Source of the DNA: Lachnospiraceae bacterium
GTDB taxonomy: Bacteria; Bacillota; Clostridia; Lachnospirales; Lachnospiraceae
Assembly (NCBI GenBank): GCA_015057425.1
Contig: SVEL01000004.1
Location: forward strand, 124,001 to 188,000
Length of the DNA: 64,000 nucleotides
Direction: 5' to 3'
A model generated the notes under the pieces. The model had not been told where the DNA came from. It saw nothing but the letters and a program-made list of their open reading frames with translations, and did no database searches. Below, in pieces: positions 41,737 to 51,300 of the stretch; within the stretch, counting starts at the first letter, position 1, and each line of letters opens with the position of its first letter. The position numbers and the translations under genes were made by a program.

Positions 41737-41767
41737 CTGTTTCCTCCTTATCATAGCCTTGCTTATG

Positions 41768-42835
41768 CTAAACTTCTATTATCATATATCCGGCTGATTT
41801 GGCAAGTCTGTTCATAATAGCCTGTCCCAGCCCGCTTCTGTCAAAGGTTTCTCCGTATATCTTATCAACACCTTTGCTGTCAAAGTCGCGTAACGCCGCG
41901 TACATATTGTGTGCAACCATATCTTCATCATCACGGCTACCTAAAGATATAACATATGCTTCCTTCATATAGATATCTTTAGTTTCATCCGTTGCGATAA
42001 TGCCTACCTTTAAGCCATTTGACACATCTTCGGCAATCTCTGCATTTATCCTTGACGTTACAGCCTCCTGAGAGCCTGAGTACATAACAAAATCTGCCTT
42101 TGGCGCATAATGTCTGTACTTCATACCCGGTGCTTTTGGCTTATAATTCTCATCTATATCATCCTTTTTCACCGCCAGGACAACTTTATCATACTCTACA
42201 GTTCCTATAATGTCTTTTACCATATCCGAAGTAATGTACCCCGGTCTCAAAATCACCGGTTCTTCTCCGGTCACATCTATAATGGTAGATTCCAGGCCGA
42301 TTTCAACCTGTCCTCCATCGATAATCATATCTATCTTACCCTGCATATCTTCCCATACATGCTCTGCCTTAGTAGGACTTGGTCTTCCTGATATATTGGC
42401 ACTCGGAGCAGCTATAGGTACTCCCGATGCTTCTATGAGTCTAAGAGCAACTTCATGTTCCGGCATCCTGACTGCCACTGTAGACAGTCCTCCCGTAGTT
42501 CCGTCAGGCACTGTACATTTCTTCTTAAAAACAAGCGTCATCGGTCCCGGCCAAAACCTATCCATAAGCTTAACCGCCATATCCGGAACATACTCGACAA
42601 TATCATCCAGTTCCTTCTCATCACTGATATGCAAAATGAGAGGATTGTCTGAAGGTCTTCCCTTTGCTGCATATATTTTGGCAGCTGCATCTTCGTCAAG
42701 GCCATTTGCCCCAAGACCATAAACCGTCTCCGTAGGAAACCCTACAAGACCGCCATTTTTAATAATTTCTGCAGCCTCTGAGATAACACTCATATCTATA
42801 TTATTCTTGTCACATTTTCTAAAAATTGTTTCCAT
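41768..42835 (-). CDS. tsaC: Threonylcarbamoyl-AMP synthase (Sua5/YwlC type)
   Basis: The 355 residues comprise a TsaC domain (VGFPTETVYGLGANGL, KGRPSDNPLILHI, APSANISGRPSPTKA) and a C-terminal Sua5 domain after about residue 220. It makes threonylcarbamoyl-AMP for the t6A modification of tRNAs that read ANN codons. It is the first gene of the unit leading into the atp operon and has a good promoter upstream. Confidence 0.95.
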   Translation of the reverse strand: METIFRKCDKNNIDMSVISEAAEIIKNGGLVGFPTETVYGLGANGLDEDAAAKIYAAKGRPSDNPLILHISDEKELDDIVEYVPDMAVKLMDRFWPGPMTLVFKKKCTVPDGTTGGLSTVAVRMPEHEVALRLIEASGVPIAAPSANISGRPSPTKAEHVWEDMQGKIDMIIDGGQVEIGLESTIIDVTGEEPVILRPGYITSDMVKDIIGTVEYDKVVLAVKKDDIDENYKPKAPGMKYRHYAPKADFVMYSGSQEAVTSRINAEIAEDVSNGLKVGIIATDETKDIYMKEAYVISLGSRDDEDMVAHNMYAALRDFDSKGVDKIYGETFDRSGLGQAIMNRLAKSAGYMIIEV

Positions 42836-42885
42836 ATATCAACAACGCCGTTTCACAAAAATCCTACTTTTGTCCCTATTATATA

Positions 42886-42914
42886 AATGTATCACAGACA
42901 CCGCTTTTTGTCAA
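42886..42914 (-). promoter_or_regulatory. Promoter upstream of tsaC and the atp operon
   Basis: On the minus strand, TTGACA (42909-42914) and TACATT (42886-42891) are separated by 17 bases, about 50 bases before the tsaC start. No terminator is visible between tsaC and the atp genes, so it could serve the whole unit. Confidence 0.7.
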
Positions 42915-43092
42915 TTTTTAACAGCTTGTTTTTCTTGATTTTTCAAGGTTTTTTCACATTTTTGTTCTGTTGAAAAAATAACAATTTATAATATGTTTAT
43001 TTGACAATTTCTCCCCTATAATGTACATTGTAATAAGTATATATAAACAACACGTATAAATATTTTCTCAGATTAAGAAAGGAGTTCCGTTT

Positions 43093-43686
43093 ATGAAAAC
43101 ACGTTCAGACTTAGACTTATATCCTGCAGGCATAATCCGACGAATAGTCGCTTTTATAATAGATTCACTTATGTCCTTTATCCCTGTTTTGGTAGTACTT
43201 TTGTTCTTTACTGATAACTATCAGGGATATGCACTTACTGCGCCGGCATTTCATGCCACCCCATTGGTAGGAGTTGTCACTCTTTTGGATATTCCGGGCG
43301 AAGTAAATGAATCAATCAACACTCACAACAATGATATCGGCGGTACATATACTGATTATGATGTATCCGTACTTGCAACAGGCAAGCGTGCATTATCAGT
43401 GCTGGTAGTGATTTTTTATGTGTTATATGGCACATTTGCTACATGCATCTTTGAAGGACACACTTTTGGAAAATTCTTAATGAAAATAGATGTTGTCGCC
43501 GTAGATACCGAAAAGCCTATGAAAAAGCTGCTCTTAAGAGAACTTGTCGGAAAAGTACTTATTAACTCTATTCCTATTGTTCCGATAATTTCGCTTTTTA
43601 CAATTATCTTTACTCCAAAGCATCTGGCTATTCATGATATGATATTTAATACAAGAGTTGCTGAACTTACAGATTCACAGAAATAA
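43093..43686 (+). CDS. RDD-family membrane protein
   Basis: The 197 residues show the RDD pattern: GIIRRIVAFIIDSL in helix 1, a long outside loop (about 50-95), two further helices, and FEGHTFGKFLMKIDVV. RDD proteins are poorly understood; some are proposed transporters. The site AAAGGAG precedes the ATG by about eight bases, and a strong terminator follows. Confidence 0.85.
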   Translation: MKTRSDLDLYPAGIIRRIVAFIIDSLMSFIPVLVVLLFFTDNYQGYALTAPAFHATPLVGVVTLLDIPGEVNESINTHNNDIGGTYTDYDVSVLATGKRALSVLVVIFYVLYGTFATCIFEGHTFGKFLMKIDVVAVDTEKPMKKLLLRELVGKVLINSIPIVPIISLFTIIFTPKHLAIHDMIFNTRVAELTDSQK

Positions 43687-43697
43687 ATTATAAAAAA

Positions 43698-43756
43698 AGA
43701 GAAGCATTTATAGCCTTTGGAAATATTGCTCGAGCTATAAATATGCTTCTCTTTTT
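43698..43756 (+). terminator. Intrinsic terminator of the RDD gene, possibly bidirectional
   Basis: AGAGAAGCAT and ATGCTTCTCT arms pair, with an inner TTATAG/CTATAA stem, followed by TTTTT. A run of A on the left would also serve the minus strand. Confidence 0.85.
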
Positions 43757-43833
43757 AAATTTATCATCTGCCACCCCATCACAGGCTTGTATATTTTGTA
43801 CACACATCAATATAACAATGTACCTTATCTCCT

Positions 43834-43920
43834 TCATATCGGTAATACAACCACGACCACCACAATACATATAATCATAACCGCCGATACTATTGTTATA
43901 ATCTTTTTCTTTACACTCAT
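43834..43920 (-). CDS. Possible 28-residue single-span membrane peptide
   Basis: A short frame starts at an ATG that overlaps the stop of the upstream membrane protein (ATGA). It would give a basic head MSVKKKI followed by one hydrophobic span rich in Ile and Val, ending LPI. Coupled translation from the 254-residue gene is plausible. There is no independent ribosome binding site and I know no family, so it is tentative. Confidence 0.35.
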   Translation of the reverse strand: MSVKKKIITIVSAVMIICIVVVVVVLPI

Positions 43921-44681
43921 CCGCAGACATCCTTTCTAAGCGCTCTTCCAAAAAGAAAGAAAAATATCGTCAACAAAACACTTGGTAATATTTTTACAGC
44001 AAACGACAAAATATAACTTATCACTACAACAATTCCACGAACCATTTCTACTATATTGTCACTTTGGGAAACTTCAGTTATCATTATTATAAAAAAGACC
44101 AGAAAAAATGCATTTGAAAATATATGCAAAATCGTCAATACAAGATTAATTACCGATATTGCCCCCGGCATTGCCCACACTTTTTTAACAGATTTATTTT
44201 TATTAACTCTTACAATACAAATAATCGCAAAAACAAGTGCTATAAGCAAAGTAACATTCGTCAATATCAAAAATATTGAACTGATAACCATACCCGGGCT
44301 TCTTTTTACTTCCGAATTACCAAAAAAATCAGAAAAAAGGCCCGATGCAAACATACTAATGTATACAAACGGATATATACACATAACGCCAAAAGTAATC
44401 GCTATGGCCACATATTTCTTTTTCAATATGAAAATGGCAGCAATTATTGACATCAGGCAAAAAATCGTGGGTAATACAATAAAGAGAGCTATCGAGTCAA
44501 GACTTTTTGAGTATATATTGCTTAAAGTATTTATATCTTTGCTCAATATATACTGAAAAATCTCATCATAATACAGCATAATAAACTGAACAGCCCCATA
44601 ACTAATCAGAAAAATTCCCGCTATTTTAAACATATCCTTTTTATGCTTCTTTTTAGGTTGTAAATCAATACTCTGTTCCAT
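43917..44681 (-). CDS. Multi-pass membrane protein of unknown function
   Basis: The 254 residues have about six hydrophobic segments and a Lys-rich N-terminal tail (PKKKHKKD). No transporter or enzyme motif is recognised. The gene is AT-rich and isolated. Confidence 0.65.
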   Translation of the reverse strand: MEQSIDLQPKKKHKKDMFKIAGIFLISYGAVQFIMLYYDEIFQYILSKDINTLSNIYSKSLDSIALFIVLPTIFCLMSIIAAIFILKKKYVAIAITFGVMCIYPFVYISMFASGLFSDFFGNSEVKRSPGMVISSIFLILTNVTLLIALVFAIICIVRVNKNKSVKKVWAMPGAISVINLVLTILHIFSNAFFLVFFIIMITEVSQSDNIVEMVRGIVVVISYILSFAVKILPSVLLTIFFFLFGRALRKDVCG

Positions 44682-44803
44682 AAAATCCCCCTAAATCAAA
44701 TTTTTAGGATGTGCAAACCATCCTGCTCTTTTAAAATACCACAATGATATATGCAAGTCAATTACTTTTTATTGTATTTCGATAATTTTATATTAAATTA
44801 CAC

Positions 44804-44831
44804 AAAAAAAAGACCGGTGTCCCAACCGGTC
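44804..44831 (-). terminator. Intrinsic terminator of the 108-residue membrane protein gene
   Basis: On the minus strand, GACCGG and CCGGTC pair around TTGGGACA, followed by eight T. Confidence 0.85.
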
Positions 44832-44879
44832 TCATCAGGTCTCATCGGACCTCTTCTTCATATCATCCTTACATAACTA

Positions 44880-45206
44880 TCAAAAATTTAACCAACCTGT
44901 TAATATACCATGCACAAGCGCACATGAAAAAACTATCGGTATTAATAATCCGCCAAAAAGAAACACCCTTGCGACTTTCCGGATATTTTCCCCCATTTTT
45001 GCAAAACTAAGAACAGACAGCACGATTATAGCCAATAAATATAATACCATAATAGCACAACCATAATATGAGAAAGAAAATATCATAAATGGCAAAACTA
45101 AGCCCAAACTTACATTTGCCACGATTTCCATTGCCACCAAAATTACTAATTGGAAAATTTCTAATCTATAAGCTTTTTCCATAGCTTCATTCACAAAACT
45201 GTCCAT
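44880..45206 (-). CDS. Small membrane protein of unknown function
   Basis: The 108 residues have three hydrophobic segments. The site AAGGAGG precedes the ATG, and a strong terminator follows, which supports a real gene. No family is recognised. Confidence 0.6.
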   Translation of the reverse strand: MDSFVNEAMEKAYRLEIFQLVILVAMEIVANVSLGLVLPFMIFSFSYYGCAIMVLYLLAIIVLSVLSFAKMGENIRKVARVFLFGGLLIPIVFSCALVHGILTGWLNF

Positions 45207-45362
45207 ACGTACCTCCTTCTGTATTAGATTTATATATTTTTGCTACTTCCTTATTATAAATGGTAAATATTACAAATATAATCTTAATTGCTTTACATTT
45301 ATATTAGTTTTTAGTTACATTTCATTAACAAAATATCTCCTTTTGTTAACTTTAAAAATTTC

Positions 45363-45519
45363 ACCACCACTTTCGTGGTGGTGAGTGTATGTCATATCTG
45401 TATATTTTGACGGTATGTCTCAATATCGAATAAAAACACATCGAGAAGCTATTTTAGAACTATCAAAAAAACGCAAAGATTTACTTGTTGACTTTTTCCC
45501 TACAGATAGTATCTCATAA
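45363..45519 (+). other. Gene-poor stretch with hairpin and a short frame (45207-45529)
   Basis: The stretch is AT-rich. It holds a perfect CACCACCAC/GTGGTGGTG hairpin (45363-45384) and, after it, a 34-codon frame (45415-45519) starting MSQYRIKTHREAILEL. The frame has no ribosome binding site, so it may be a remnant of a larger gene or a mobile element rather than a working gene. Confidence 0.3.
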
Positions 45520-45529
45520 GCATTACACA

Positions 45530-45563
45530 AAAAGAGGAAACTGTTATTAACAATTTCCTCTTT
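45530..45563 (-). terminator. Intrinsic terminator of the SMC operon
   Basis: On the minus strand, GAGGAAA and TTTCCTC pair around a loop and are followed by TTTTTG, about 40 bases after the stop of the TPR-AAA gene. Confidence 0.8.
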
Positions 45564-45601
45564 CTTATTGAATATTTCTTTTCTGATATTAGAACTGATG
45601 C

Positions 45602-48307
45602 TTAGTAAAAGTGGTCTTCTCTTATTACCACAACTGAATCTTCATCTTTCTTCTTAAAGATTCTCTTAAAGAAATTTCCAATTCCCTTAGTTGCTTCTTC
45701 CATTACATCTTCCATAAGGTCTTCTACATCGTCTTTATCAATTCCCTGGTTGTTTGCATCCATTCTGTCTAACTGTGCATGAAGCGCAAGCATTGCCATG
45801 TCGTCCAGTTCAAATCCACGCTCTGCGACATAATTCTGCGCATATTTTGCCCAATCACCTATTGTCATTTCTTTTATTCCAAATACCACATTGAAGGCAT
45901 TTTTTACTTTAGGATATGTTGCAAACATCTGCTCCATTGCTGTTCTTTCATCTTCAAATACAACCATCATATTGCCGGTATAGCCGTCTATAACTTCTAA
46001 CAATTCATTTATACTGTCAGCAGTAAGGCTTGATGCCTTCTCGATGATTACATCTGTATCTTCCAATGCAGATAATGCAAACTTAACACCTTTTTTATTT
46101 AAAATTATTGCATTTGTCTTAGCAATTCTGCGATGTTCTCTATGTCTTATCTTATTTACAAGCTTAATAAGATCTCTCGCCATAGTTGTCTTGCCGCTCT
46201 GAAGATTTCCCGTGATGAAAACGTTATTGGTCTTTGATGTTCCATCTCGATCATAATCTTTTATGAGTTTTTCCAGAATCTTGATTATTCCGTTGTCAAG
46301 TCCTGTTACAACTCCATACTTACTTATGAAGCTTTTAAGTTCCTTTTTTAAGTTGACGTCTGCTGTTTTCTCCGGCTTTTTCTCAGTTTTAGCAGGTTCT
46401 TCTTCTGCAGGCTCCTCAGATTCTTCAAGCTCTTCCTCGGCTGGTTCCTCTAATTCTCCATTCGCTTCAGGTTCTTCGGCATAATCTTCCGTGATTTCTT
46501 CTGTGCCCTCATTTTCTTCCGACTCTTCTGATTCCTCATCCTCTTCGGCAGCTTCCTCGTCGTATTCTTCGAAGTCTTCTGTTTCATCCTCTACGAACTC
46601 TTCAAAGCCTTCTATTTCATCTATCTCAACTTCCTCTGTCAGTTCTTCTTGAACTAACTCTCCTGATTCTGTAACTTCTTCGAAATTTTCCTCTGCTTCT
46701 TCGGTTGCCTCGTATGCTTCCTCAATCGGTTCCTCTTCTGGCTCGTTATCAACTTCATCGATTTCAGTTACTTGGTCAGTTTCTAATTCTTCATCAGGCT
46801 CATCAATTTCTTCGAAATCTTCAAATTCCTCAAAACCTTCAATCTCATCTATCTCTACATCTTCACTCGGTTCTTCCACAACTTCTTCACCGGCTTCAAT
46901 TTCAAGTTCTTCCGCAACCGGCTCTACTTCTGCTTCCGGCTCAGCTTCATCAACCTCATCGGACTCTTTGGTATCCTCTACCTCGTCGGTTTCAGCCGCT
47001 TCTCTGTTCATCTTCTCGTATTCTGCAAGGATATCTTCGATTGTAAGCTGACCTTCTATCTGGTCATCATCTTTCTTAGGTTCAGGTGCTGATATTGATA
47101 CCTGACCATCTCCTTCAAGTTCATACAACGGATTAATCGGATCAGTACTTGTATAGAAGATGTACTCATCTTCTTTTGCCTTTTCTGCAACCTCTTCACT
47201 TACTTCCATTATTTCACTGTTGGAAGCATTGTAGAATGTACCGCTAAATGCCGTAAATTCTTTTGTTGCACCACTTATATCCGGTGTTTCCCCGCTTGAA
47301 TCACTTAAGAGTGATGCCATACTTTCAGCGATTTCTGCCTGAATGTTTACAGTATTAAACTTATTATTTACATCCAGTTCTTTCACTCTTATCTGAGTAT
47401 AATCTATCTCTGTGGTATGCATGATGTCATCTTCGGATTCAGATATTTCTTTACTTTCCTGTATTTCTTCTGTTTCTTCCTCTATATCCTGCACTTGCTC
47501 ATCCGCTGCATTCTCACTATCACTAACCTTCAAAACTTCTTCTGCTTCCGCTTCTTCTAATGATTCAGCCACCGGTTCTCCTACAGGCTCTTCAACAGAT
47601 TCCTCTGTTTTATGAGCAGATGTTTCTTTAACCGGTGTAAAGACAACTGTACTTGCAGTTTCGTCAGTATACTTCATACGTTTTGTCTTTTCATCATCTT
47701 TTGAACCATCTAACATTTCCTGTTGTTCTGATGATAACGGAACATAAAGCATCTTAAGATCAAGTGCCTTCTTTACAAACTTGCCGCCATTAAACCAAAG
47801 TATGATGGTATCACACATTTCTACACACTTCTGTCCCATTCCTGCTTTGTGATAAAGTACTGCCAAAACATATGCCCACTTTTCATCCATATCTTCTGCC
47901 ATATACTTTTCAAGAATAGATATAAGTACTGTAACATCTGCATTTTCAGCTTTCGCTATTTCATACTCTAACAGGTATTTCGAGATATTATTAGGAGCCA
48001 TTTCAACATATTCTTCATAGTATTCCTTGGCTTCACGCACCTGTCCGAGCTTGGCTGACAATACTGCAAGCTTATATGCTATCTGTCTTCCCATAGATGA
48101 CTTTTCGAAGGCTATCACAAGTACTTCTTTTGCACTCCTATAATCACCAACCACTTCATATACATCAGCTATGGTTGTCAGCATAGGAATAGACTTAATC
48201 TTATGAACATCCAAAGAGTCTGCTATTTTAGCAGCCACTTCATAATCCTTCTTTTCGATTAATTTCTTAAATTGTTCGAGTTTTAAATTAAATTCATACT
48301 TGTCCAC
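45602..48307 (-). CDS. TPR protein with long acidic linker and C-terminal AAA-type ATPase domain
   Basis: The 901 residues fall into three parts. Residues 1-210 are TPR-like helices (DYEVAAKIADSLDV, GQVREAKEYYEEYVEMAPNN). Residues 215-640 are a highly acidic linker in which VEIDEIEGFEEF occurs twice. Residues 650-860 form an ATPase domain with Walker A GNLQSGKTT and a Walker B-like MMVVFEDER, plus a C-terminal helical part like the lid of CbxX/SpoVK-type AAA proteins. It is the fourth gene of the SMC operon, 15 bases after the SMC-like gene. Its exact role is unknown; it may load, remodel or regulate the SMC complex. Confidence 0.75.
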   Translation of the reverse strand: MDKYEFNLKLEQFKKLIEKKDYEVAAKIADSLDVHKIKSIPMLTTIADVYEVVGDYRSAKEVLVIAFEKSSMGRQIAYKLAVLSAKLGQVREAKEYYEEYVEMAPNNISKYLLEYEIAKAENADVTVLISILEKYMAEDMDEKWAYVLAVLYHKAGMGQKCVEMCDTIILWFNGGKFVKKALDLKMLYVPLSSEQQEMLDGSKDDEKTKRMKYTDETASTVVFTPVKETSAHKTEESVEEPVGEPVAESLEEAEAEEVLKVSDSENAADEQVQDIEEETEEIQESKEISESEDDIMHTTEIDYTQIRVKELDVNNKFNTVNIQAEIAESMASLLSDSSGETPDISGATKEFTAFSGTFYNASNSEIMEVSEEVAEKAKEDEYIFYTSTDPINPLYELEGDGQVSISAPEPKKDDDQIEGQLTIEDILAEYEKMNREAAETDEVEDTKESDEVDEAEPEAEVEPVAEELEIEAGEEVVEEPSEDVEIDEIEGFEEFEDFEEIDEPDEELETDQVTEIDEVDNEPEEEPIEEAYEATEEAEENFEEVTESGELVQEELTEEVEIDEIEGFEEFVEDETEDFEEYDEEAAEEDEESEESEENEGTEEITEDYAEEPEANGELEEPAEEELEESEEPAEEEPAKTEKKPEKTADVNLKKELKSFISKYGVVTGLDNGIIKILEKLIKDYDRDGTSKTNNVFITGNLQSGKTTMARDLIKLVNKIRHREHRRIAKTNAIILNKKGVKFALSALEDTDVIIEKASSLTADSINELLEVIDGYTGNMMVVFEDERTAMEQMFATYPKVKNAFNVVFGIKEMTIGDWAKYAQNYVAERGFELDDMAMLALHAQLDRMDANNQGIDKDDVEDLMEDVMEEATKGIGNFFKRIFKKKDEDSVVVIREDHFY

Positions 48308-48321
48308 TGTTTTTACCTCCG

Positions 48322-51300
48322 CTAAAACAATTGTGCCTGTGTAAAGTCTACTTTTGTATAATCCATCTTGTCACTGTCAACATTGCTGTTATAATCAACA
48401 ACTACCGTCTGCTGTTTTCCGTCTATGAATTTTTGTCCTAATATATAGTTAACATCAAATCTTCCCGTAATTGCCGGTGTTGCGCCTCTGGCAGGAACAA
48501 CAAGCTGAACATTATTTACTTTCAAGAGCTTAAATATCGGTTCCCAGATATATACGTCTTTCGCTGCACCGAATGGATTATCTATGAATATTACTTTACG
48601 TAATCCTTTATTGTCAGCATCTTTTGAATTAATGTTTGTAATATAATTGATTATTGCAATAAGGAACTGGATATATATACCCTGTGACTGACCGGTACTT
48701 CCTACAGCTTCTTCGTATGGAAGATATCTGCTCTGTTCCTTGATTCTTTCACGCTTATACAGGTTTATCCTTACCCCGTTCATATCTGTAACTATTACAG
48801 AAAACAGCTTCTTCCATGCTAACTGGCTTCTTATATACTTAAGTCTGTCGTTCTGGTTATTCATTTCGTCTGCTGCCATTACTATATCATCAATATATCT
48901 GGACATTCTTTCCTTATACATATCTTCCTTTACGTACGGAATCGTAAGTCCGATAATGGATATAACCTCGTCTTCCATAGTTATCTTGGAAAGTTTAGGC
49001 AGTCTGTCAAGCTGTGTCTTTATACTTAAGCAGCTCTGAATACACTGATTTTCGAAGCTGTCCTTTATCTTGTGTATTTCCTCGATACTCTTGGCAATTC
49101 TCTCCTGTTCAAGATTGATACACCTGATAACATCCTTGATGGACTCGGTAAGTTCATCTGCCTCTCTTATATCCTGTGGCATTACCACATTATACTTCAT
49201 TTCATCAGCAAGTGGTGATGCTCCCGTCTTAACCAAAAGCTCAACCAGTCGATTCTTATCTTTATCAAATTCAAGCTTTCTATTGAAGTTTTCTTTAACA
49301 AAATCATCATATTTAGATGCAATTTCGCTGATTTTCTTCTCTATATCCACTTCCATATCAAATGGTTTTGCATCTGAATTAATATTAATATTTCCATTGT
49401 TGATAATTTTATCCAAATCGTGAAGAAGAACGGTTCTGTTTTGTTTAGCTTCCTGAAGGTTTTTAATCTTTCCTTCGGATTCTTTAAGCTTATCATCGCA
49501 CTGCTTCTCGAGCTTATACATATCCTTAATGTATTCTTCAGGCGAAATACTTAATCCACTTAATTCTTCTCCGGTTATTTCGCCATACTTCAGAACTATC
49601 TTTTCCCGTGCTTCTGTTATGGCACCTTCCATTTTATCTGTTTTTGACTGAAGTGCGCCACACTGCTCTTTAACTTTCTTAAGTTCATTTTTCTTAAGGT
49701 TTATGTCGTTTTTAATACTTAAGAGTTCTTCCTTATCAGTTACATGTAACTCCATTCTTTCATAAGCAGCCTTGATATCGTCTACAAAGATTCCCTTATA
49801 ATCAATAGCCTGCAAAGATTTCTCCATGGCAATATCAAAGTTATCCAAAAGTTTTCGCTTATCTTCAAGGTCAACTCCCGACTTTTCTATGGTGTCTATC
49901 AGGCCGTTTATCTTTGTATCAAGTTCATCATCAGTAAGTATAGATCCTTTGTAATTTCCTTCAACATAATACCCTGAAAGAAGCGAGTTCCAATTACTGT
50001 TAATCTCTTCAATTCTGTCCTTTATATCGGCACATTTTTTGATTCGATTGTCTCTTCTTACCAATACAGCACTGTATTTTGAGTTATTGTCATTAAGAGT
50101 CTTTACTTTGCTGTTATAAGTACTCTTGGCTTCGTCTACACTGCGTTCAAGTGTATTGTATCTGTCTGTAAGTTCACCAATCTCTTTATAGCACGCCAAC
50201 GAAAGCTTAAGTTCTTCCATCTCTTCCTTAAGCTTTGCATTTTCCTGTTCTGCCGAAATCTTTTCAGCATAAACTGCGTTCTTCTCACTATCTTTTTCAT
50301 CTATAAGCTGTTCAATGTCTTTTAACTGTTTCCTTAGACTTTCATACTCATCCTCTGCATTATCCATTGTATGCTTAATCTCGCTATAATATTTCCTAAG
50401 ATACATTATATCTTCTGCATACACATCGCCTGCATTTCCATGTCTCTTGGCAGCATCCTTGTATGTATCAAGCAAATCCGTCAGTCTTGTAATTTCCTTG
50501 TCTACTGCTGCCGCACCTGTATATATAGCATTTGATGCCATAACAAATACTGCATCATCAGAGATAAATCTGCCTGTATCTTCTACTACATCCTCGTTAA
50601 TGATAGGCACAAAATATCCTTCCAAATCCATTTCACGAAGTCTCACATCCGACATAATCACTTCAAATCTGTCTTTTACAATGATTGAATATGGGAAAAA
50701 CGGAATCTTTTCAAGTATTTCTTCCCTTTGCTCCTTTGTAACAGATGCAAGATATTCACTGCCTGAAACCACTACGTCGCCATGGTATTTTTCGATGTAG
50801 TCCCTAACCTTGATAAATTCATCGGATTCAACTGTAAACACACCGTTTTTAAGATTGTTAATGTGTGCGGTAAGCTTAGCAATATGGTGATTATCTTCTT
50901 CCAATGCCATAGTGTTATTAAGAATTCTCTGTTCTATTATATCGTAAAGCTCTTCATCTGATTTTACACCATATATGCTCATCATTTTGCTTATATGATT
51001 TTTCTCATCTGATAAGCTTTGACGACAATCTATATTTTCTCTTATCTTCTTATCTGTCTCTGCACTTTTTGCAACAAGCTCCTGCTTCTGCATAGCTTTA
51101 CGTTCAAGCTCAATAATTCCCTTAAGTATATTCTGCCCGTTCTCGTTATAGTGATCTTCTTTTTCCTGCAATTCTGCTGATAATTTTAATATTTTTTCAC
51201 TTACGGAATCAGTAAGAAGGAAGTCATGCTCAGACTTTTTAAGGGTCAATAACGAAGACAGTTCATTAAGCTGCCTTGTCCCATCTTTAATTATATATTC

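Noticed and set aside
43001..43022. TTGACA...TATAAT promoter for the RDD gene
   Set aside because: The two hexamers match consensus but are only 10 bases apart, too close for one sigmaA promoter; they may belong to different elements.
43688..43951. 87-codon minus-strand frame
   Set aside because: It overlaps the preceding gene, runs through the bidirectional terminator, and has no ribosome binding site; the 28-residue frame in another register is more plausible.
45415..45519. 34-codon plus-strand frame as a transposase remnant
   Set aside because: The translated sequence is too short to place in any family, and no ribosome binding site or clear element ends are seen.
46705..47046. 113-codon plus-strand Leu/Gln/His-rich frame
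   Set aside because: It is antisense to the acidic linker of the TPR-AAA protein and is low-complexity.
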